Assembly: GCA_030592245.1 (NCBI GenBank)
Contig: JAUVJV010000006.1
Location: forward strand, 1 to 17,065
Direction: 5' to 3'
DNA from: Candidatus Eiseniibacteriota bacterium
GTDB lineage: Bacteria; Arandabacterota; Arandabacteria; Arandabacterales; Arandabacteraceae
Length of the DNA stretch: 17,065 nt
Positions 12,854-17,065 of this stretch are shown piece after piece (the first letter of the stretch is position 1; each line of letters opens with the position of its first letter). A program made the position numbers and the translations under genes. A model generated the notes under the pieces. It saw nothing but the letters and a program-made list of their open reading frames with translations. It did not search any database and was not told the origin of the DNA.

Positions 12854-14692
12854 ATGAAACGATTGTCTCTCTTGCTTTGCCTGCACATTGTCCTCTTGCC
12901 CGGGCTGATCCTGGCGGGCAATAACCCCAACTCGAAGGTCGCAATCCATGTGATGTCCTACGACGCCGGCAGAACCTGTGCTTCGCGCATGCCCGACATA
13001 GCCGTCTGCACGGAGATCAACACCACACACGGCGGTTGCGGCGACTTTGATATCTTTCCCGTGTTCTATGATGTATTCGAGTATAAGGGAGTTGAGTATG
13101 GGCTTGAATGGCCCGGCTCCCAGAGCTGCGCTTTCACTGTTTGCAGCGATCTCCATATTGGAGAAATAGCCTGGCCGGGCGATGGCATTTCCCAGGTGTG
13201 GTTCGACTGCCGGATGGGACCGGCGGTGATTCCCGGCTGGGGTTGGATATATACCTCTGAATCCGGTGCAGTCTCCTTGATTCCACACCCGGAGACCGGA
13301 GAGGTCAGCGTCCTGGATTGCGCCGAGGGGCTTGACCAGCCGATCTTGAGCACGAGCGCCGGCGTCTGCGGGGCCGAGGGCGGTGATCCCTGTCTGGGTA
13401 CGGGCGCTGATGTGCTCAATCTGGATGTCTACGACAGCATGGGTGAAGAGTGTGTCCTTGCCGGGCATTACTTCACCTACACCATCCTGTATGAGAATAC
13501 ATCCAATGTCAAAATCATACGGGATGCCATGCTTAAGAACACCCTGCCTGGAGAGACTAAGTTCATATCCGCCACTGCGGGTGGAGTGTATATATCCTCA
13601 ACGCATCAGGTCAGGTGGCAGCTGGGTGATGTACTTCCTCTGACCGGGGACTCGGTCACTGTTACGGCGCGCATTCTCGTCGAGACGCTCCCTGAGATAG
13701 ACATCGTGGACATGTGCCTGGCGTACGAGGATCAAGTCCCGATAGCAATCGCGGCTGAGACCACCTCCGTCTGTCCCGACATTTATGCACCCATGGACCT
13801 GGTCAAGGATGACGGTCTGGGCGGCGGGGGGATGGCCGCAGGTGACTCGATCGGCTACACGATATCCTATGGTAATACGGCCAATGAGGCCGCCTTGCAC
13901 GGGGTCGTCCTCCGGGACATCCTGTCACGCCATGTAACCTTCAAGGCGGCGTCTCAAGGCGGCGTGTACAACCCCGGCAATCATGCTGTGACCTGGGACC
14001 TTGGCAGCGTCGGCCCGGGAGTGGAGGAGACGCTTGATCTGGTGGTGGAAACATCGTTCGACGTGTACTACGGGACCCTGATCACGAACACTTGCGAGAT
14101 GGTGAGTGATGAGACCCGGCCCGTTCAGGCCGAGGAGGTCACTCGCGTTGCGAAGGGCTGGGAGCGGGTCGGGGGCCTCCACGTCCTTCCATATGGGCAG
14201 AACCGCTCCTGCGCTGCTGCAGTCACTGAGATAGCGACGTGTGAGGACATAGAAACGGAGATCGCAGGTTGCGGATTCGTTCACGTGTTCCCGGTGTTTT
14301 ACGATATCCCGGAATTCCGGGGCGTCTCCTACACCCTCATCTGGCCGGAGGACTGGAGCGACATGGCCTTCACGAGTTGCAGTGATATCACGGTGGGGAA
14401 CATAGTGCGCCCACATGATGCAATCAGTCAGTCATGGTCGGCCTGCAGGTCGGGCGGGCTGGTGATTGCAGGCTGGGCTGAGGTGTTCTCAAGAAGTCCC
14501 GGACAGGTGGTGATGTCAAGTACCGGAGGCGGAAACCCGCAGATCGTGACCTGTGACGGGAGGACAATCACGACAGAGTGGCAGTTCGCCTGCGGCATAT
14601 GCGGTGCTCAGGGCGATGACCCTCCCTGCGGCGGCGGCCCCACGGCTACCGTGCCAACCACCTGGGGCGCTATCAAGACCATGTTCAAATGA
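12854..14692 (+). CDS. Exported surface protein: two DUF11-like repeats between two copies of a cysteine-rich domain
   Basis: 612 residues from ATG 12854, which has GGGAGGTGG 6 nt upstream; the TTG at 12833 has no site. The signal peptide is MKRLSLLLCLHIVLLPGLILA. Cysteine-rich domain A (about 28-182) and domain B (about 441-594) align along their length, sharing FPVFYD, a GV-Y-L-WP block, FTxCSD, a DxISQ block and VCGAxGxDP/ICGAQGDDP. The aligned cysteines are A: 42, 52, 62, 97, 119, 156, 172, 180; B: 453, 463, 473, 509, 531, 567, 583, 592. Between them lie two DUF11-like beta repeats (about 185-300 and 312-430) with GVYISSTHQVRWQLG and GVYNPGNHAVTWDLG. The end is TWGAIKTMFK. Paired cysteines imply disulphides in an oxidising compartment. 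A surface or adhesion role is inferred only from DUF11; the Cys-rich domain is not one I recognise. Confidence 0.8.
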   Translation: MKRLSLLLCLHIVLLPGLILAGNNPNSKVAIHVMSYDAGRTCASRMPDIAVCTEINTTHGGCGDFDIFPVFYDVFEYKGVEYGLEWPGSQSCAFTVCSDLHIGEIAWPGDGISQVWFDCRMGPAVIPGWGWIYTSESGAVSLIPHPETGEVSVLDCAEGLDQPILSTSAGVCGAEGGDPCLGTGADVLNLDVYDSMGEECVLAGHYFTYTILYENTSNVKIIRDAMLKNTLPGETKFISATAGGVYISSTHQVRWQLGDVLPLTGDSVTVTARILVETLPEIDIVDMCLAYEDQVPIAIAAETTSVCPDIYAPMDLVKDDGLGGGGMAAGDSIGYTISYGNTANEAALHGVVLRDILSRHVTFKAASQGGVYNPGNHAVTWDLGSVGPGVEETLDLVVETSFDVYYGTLITNTCEMVSDETRPVQAEEVTRVAKGWERVGGLHVLPYGQNRSCAAAVTEIATCEDIETEIAGCGFVHVFPVFYDIPEFRGVSYTLIWPEDWSDMAFTSCSDITVGNIVRPHDAISQSWSACRSGGLVIAGWAEVFSRSPGQVVMSSTGGGNPQIVTCDGRTITTEWQFACGICGAQGDDPPCGGGPTATVPTTWGAIKTMFK

Positions 14693-14836
14693 GGGCAATT
14701 CCTGCGGCGGGCGCCGGTCCATAGGGCGCTGTCCCCTGTATCAAGTCCCCTCCATCAAGTCCATGTTCCGGTAGGGGCAATTCCCGCGGCGGGCGACGGT
14801 CCAAAGGGCAACGGTCCAAAGGGCGCTGTCCCCTGT
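14672..14836. repeat. Imperfect direct repeat covering the 3' end and flank of the surface protein gene
   Basis: Copy 1 (14672-14739, 68 bp) begins in the last codons of the surface protein gene. Copy 2 (14754-14836, 83 bp) matches it at about 59 of 68 positions, with a 15-bp insertion that is itself a tandem duplication (GGGCGACGGTCCAAA 14791-14805, GGGCAACGGTCCAAA 14806-14820). Both copies encode an I-K-[TS]-M-F-[KR]-stop tail and end in GGGCGCTGTCCCCTGT. A short ATCAAGTCC also recurs at 14740-14748 and 14754-14762. Confidence 0.85.
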
Positions 14837-14874
14837 CTGCCGAAGCGTGCCAACCCGATGCCGGCCCATCAAGT

Positions 14875-17065
14875 CTACGCGGTCTTCTGCTCTTTCGCGA
14901 TGCAGAGCTGCTTCATCTTCTTGCGTAGCGTGCTCTCGTGAATGCCCAGCGCCCTTGCCGCAGCCGTCTGAACCCATTCGGCATCCTCCAGAGCTCTTAA
15001 GATATACCTTTTCTCAAGCAGGCGGGTGGCATCGGGAAGCGAGCTGCTTTCAGCACCCAGGTGGACAACCGAGACAGGCGTCTGCCGGCTCTCCAGGACT
15101 TCCTCCGGCAGGTGTTCCGGCGCTATCTCCAGCCCGTCGGCTATTACCACCGCATGCTCGACGCAGTTCTCGAGCTCGCGCACATTGCCGGGCCAGGAAT
15201 ACCGTCTCAGGATGCTCATCACCTCCGGCAGCACGGTCATCCTGGGCTTGGAGTTAAGCTCCGCATACTTGCCGAGGAAGTGATCCACCAGGAACGGCAG
15301 GTCTTCAATCCTCTCCCTCAGGGGCGGAAGATGAATGCGCATGCCGTTCAGCCTGTAGTAAAGATCCTTCCGGAACTCATCCCGGGCGATCATGGCCTTG
15401 AGATCCTGGTTGGTTGCGCTTATGACTCTCACGTCCGCCTTCAAGACCTTCGATCCCCCCACCCGGACGAACTCCTTTTCCTGAAGAACCCTCAGGACCC
15501 TTCGCTGGGTGGCGGGCGGCATGTCCCCAACCTCATCGAGGAAGATGGTTCCCCCCTCGGCCCGCTCGAAAAAGCCTGAGCGGGGAGAGATGCCCGTGGC
15601 GACGCGCTTCTCTATCCCGAAAAGCTCGGTCTCGAGGAGATCCCTCTGGATAGCGGCACAATTCACCTCAACCAGCGGCTTGTCCCGCCGGGGGCTGAGC
15701 TCATGCAGGAGCCCGGCCACGAGTTCCTTGCCCGTACCGTTATCACCCGTGAGCAGGACGCCGATGGTGCTCTTGGCCGCCTTGTCGACCTGCCTGAAGA
15801 CCTCCTGCATCTTCTTTCCCGGGCCTATGATACTGTCGAAACTGTATCTTTCTCCCGCCCGGACCCTCAAGTCCGTCACATCATCGTATAGCCTGCCCAC
15901 GAACCTGGCAGTGGATATTGCCAGGGCCACCTGGTTGGCAAAAGCTCCCACGAATGCCGTCTCGAGTTCGGAGAAGCCGGCCGGAACGCCCCGGCTGTCG
16001 AGATAGATGACACCCAAGAGGGTCTCTCCCATCTTGAGCGGGATGCACATCACCGACATTATGTTATGCATCCGGACACTCCGGCTGTCCTTGAATCTGG
16101 GATCCTGGGTGGCGTCGCTCGCCACAACGGGGAGACCCGTGGATCTTACGGATTCCACGATGGAGCCGCTTATGTTTATGACCTCATCGAGGGACTCCCT
16201 GTCCATCTCTCGCTCGACAAACGTGGTGAGCTCGCCCGTGGTCTCATCGGCGAGGATCAAGACGCCCCGCTCCGCACCCAGGTACTCCAGGGCAAGATCC
16301 ATTGCCAGGTGGAGCACAGTGGTAAGATCACGGCTGGAACTCAAGACCTGGGATATCCTGCTTAAGGAACCTACCGCCTTAATCTCATGTTCACCGGTCG
16401 GTATTCTGCTCATCTCATCCCCCGCCTTGGTTTTCAGATCATCTATGCAAAGAGCTTCAAAGATCCTCTCCGCCTCGCGCAGGTAATGCCGGGCCTGAAT
16501 CAGGCTCCCTCGCCTGATCGCCACCTTTCCACCCAGAAGGATCGCCATGGCGCTATCATACCTGGCATTCGCCCCACGGAATATCTCGAGCGAGCTGCGC
16601 AGGTACCTGTTGAACGATTCAAAATCACGGGCCAGCCAGTGAGCATGTGCCAGAGACCGGAGCACCCGGCCCATGTGGAGCGATCGCGGCGCGCACTCAA
16701 GCCCTTCCCGCGCGGCAGCCAGGACCGCTATTCCGGAATCCGTCTCGCCCAGCTCGCAAAGAGCCTCGCCAAGCAGGCGCTGGGCCTCGTTGGCATACAA
16801 CAGTGAGGAGCCGAGCGTAAGGGCGGCAGAGGCCAGCCTTGCCTGCTCAGCAGCTTCACGTGCGCGTCCGGCTCGCAAGAGGACCGCGCTCTTTACCAGA
16901 ATTGCCTGTCCCTGCCCCTCGGAGTCCCCGGCTTCCCTGGCGAGATCGAGACTCTCATCAGCCAGGCTCCCGGCCGTCTTTGTGTCCCCGGCCATTGACC
17001 GGGCGAGGGCCTGGTAACGCCGTATGATAGCTTTCTGAAATGCACTCACACCGCCAGGCCCGGCG
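14875..17065 (-). CDS. Helical-repeat/GAF/sigma-54-type AAA+/Fis-HTH regulator, 5' end missing
   Basis: The frame is open past the window edge, so the 729 visible codons lack the true N-terminus. Numbering here is from the Val at 17049. Helical, TPR-like repeats (about 1-200) are followed by a GAF domain (about 225-380, with VMCIPLKMGETLLGVIYLDS). The AAA+ domain has Walker A GDNGTGKE (435-442), ELFGIEKRVATGIS (475-488) where GAFTGA should be, intact Walker B TIFLDEVGDM (Asp505, Glu506) and WPGNVRELEN (619-628). A Fis-type helix-turn-helix follows (about 676-715: YILRALEDAEWVQTAAARALGIHESTLRKKM). GAFTGA is replaced by RVATGI, so sigma-54 contact is questionable. Related proteins can carry an N-terminal kinase domain, which might lie outside. 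It is convergent with the surface protein gene. Confidence 0.92.
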   Translation of the reverse strand, partial: AGPGGVSAFQKAIIRRYQALARSMAGDTKTAGSLADESLDLAREAGDSEGQGQAILVKSAVLLRAGRAREAAEQARLASAALTLGSSLLYANEAQRLLGEALCELGETDSGIAVLAAAREGLECAPRSLHMGRVLRSLAHAHWLARDFESFNRYLRSSLEIFRGANARYDSAMAILLGGKVAIRRGSLIQARHYLREAERIFEALCIDDLKTKAGDEMSRIPTGEHEIKAVGSLSRISQVLSSSRDLTTVLHLAMDLALEYLGAERGVLILADETTGELTTFVEREMDRESLDEVINISGSIVESVRSTGLPVVASDATQDPRFKDSRSVRMHNIMSVMCIPLKMGETLLGVIYLDSRGVPAGFSELETAFVGAFANQVALAISTARFVGRLYDDVTDLRVRAGERYSFDSIIGPGKKMQEVFRQVDKAAKSTIGVLLTGDNGTGKELVAGLLHELSPRRDKPLVEVNCAAIQRDLLETELFGIEKRVATGISPRSGFFERAEGGTIFLDEVGDMPPATQRRVLRVLQEKEFVRVGGSKVLKADVRVISATNQDLKAMIARDEFRKDLYYRLNGMRIHLPPLRERIEDLPFLVDHFLGKYAELNSKPRMTVLPEVMSILRRYSWPGNVRELENCVEHAVVIADGLEIAPEHLPEEVLESRQTPVSVVHLGAESSSLPDATRLLEKRYILRALEDAEWVQTAAARALGIHESTLRKKMKQLCIAKEQKTA

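Noticed and set aside
12827..13468. Open frame of 213 codons on the minus strand over the start of the surface protein gene
   Set aside because: The plus-strand gene has a signal peptide, a good ribosome binding site and an internal duplication; the opposite frame has none of these.

Overview
The window looks like chromosomal DNA from an uncultured diderm bacterium of the FCB superphylum or a neighbouring candidate phylum (Eisenbacteria-, Latescibacter- or Krumholzibacter-like). The reasons are the GC-rich, tightly packed genes, a GWxTD-family protein, TonB-like proteins, a DUF11 surface protein and a GAF/sigma-54-type regulator with an N-terminal helical-repeat region. The phylum is an inference: no rRNA gene is present.

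Region 1 (1-3883, minus strand) is a compact gene run. In transcription order it holds a PHP-domain phosphoesterase, smpB, a secreted N-acetylmuramoyl-L-alanine amidase, a GerMN-domain protein and murI (cut by the window edge). The last three all concern the cell wall. A 15-bp tandem repeat forms the end of the PHP gene and also carries the ribosome binding site of smpB. A tRNA-Leu(CAG) gene lies divergently at 3961-4047.

Region 2 (4266-8582) has a lipoprotein with a TonB C-terminal domain that starts at TTG, a multi-pass membrane protein on the minus strand, and a divergent plus-strand pair: a TPR/GWxTD-type exported protein coupled by a 4-bp overlap to a second TonB-like protein. The divergent promoters at about 5415-5462 share overlapping TATAAT boxes. 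A zinc-ribbon/DUF2007 protein follows dnaK on the minus strand.

Region 3 (8630-12302, minus strand) holds dnaK without grpE or dnaJ nearby, a small PD-(D/E)XK-like protein, a stripped-down and degenerate sigma-54-activator-type AAA+ protein, and a small exported protein of 75 residues. Region 4 (12303-14874) is a 551-bp divergent intergenic stretch with three CGTA-N6-TACG dyads, then an exported surface protein made of two DUF11-like repeats flanked by two copies of a cysteine-rich domain I do not recognise. Its 3' end and downstream flank are duplicated. Region 5 (14875-17065, minus strand) is most of a large regulator (helical repeats, GAF, AAA+, Fis-type HTH) whose sigma-54 contact loop is altered; its start lies outside the window.

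The best candidate for something undescribed is 10835-14692: a degenerate AAA+ protein with a nuclease-fold-like partner and a small exported protein, divergent from the cysteine-rich surface protein, with shared candidate operators. No function is claimed for it.
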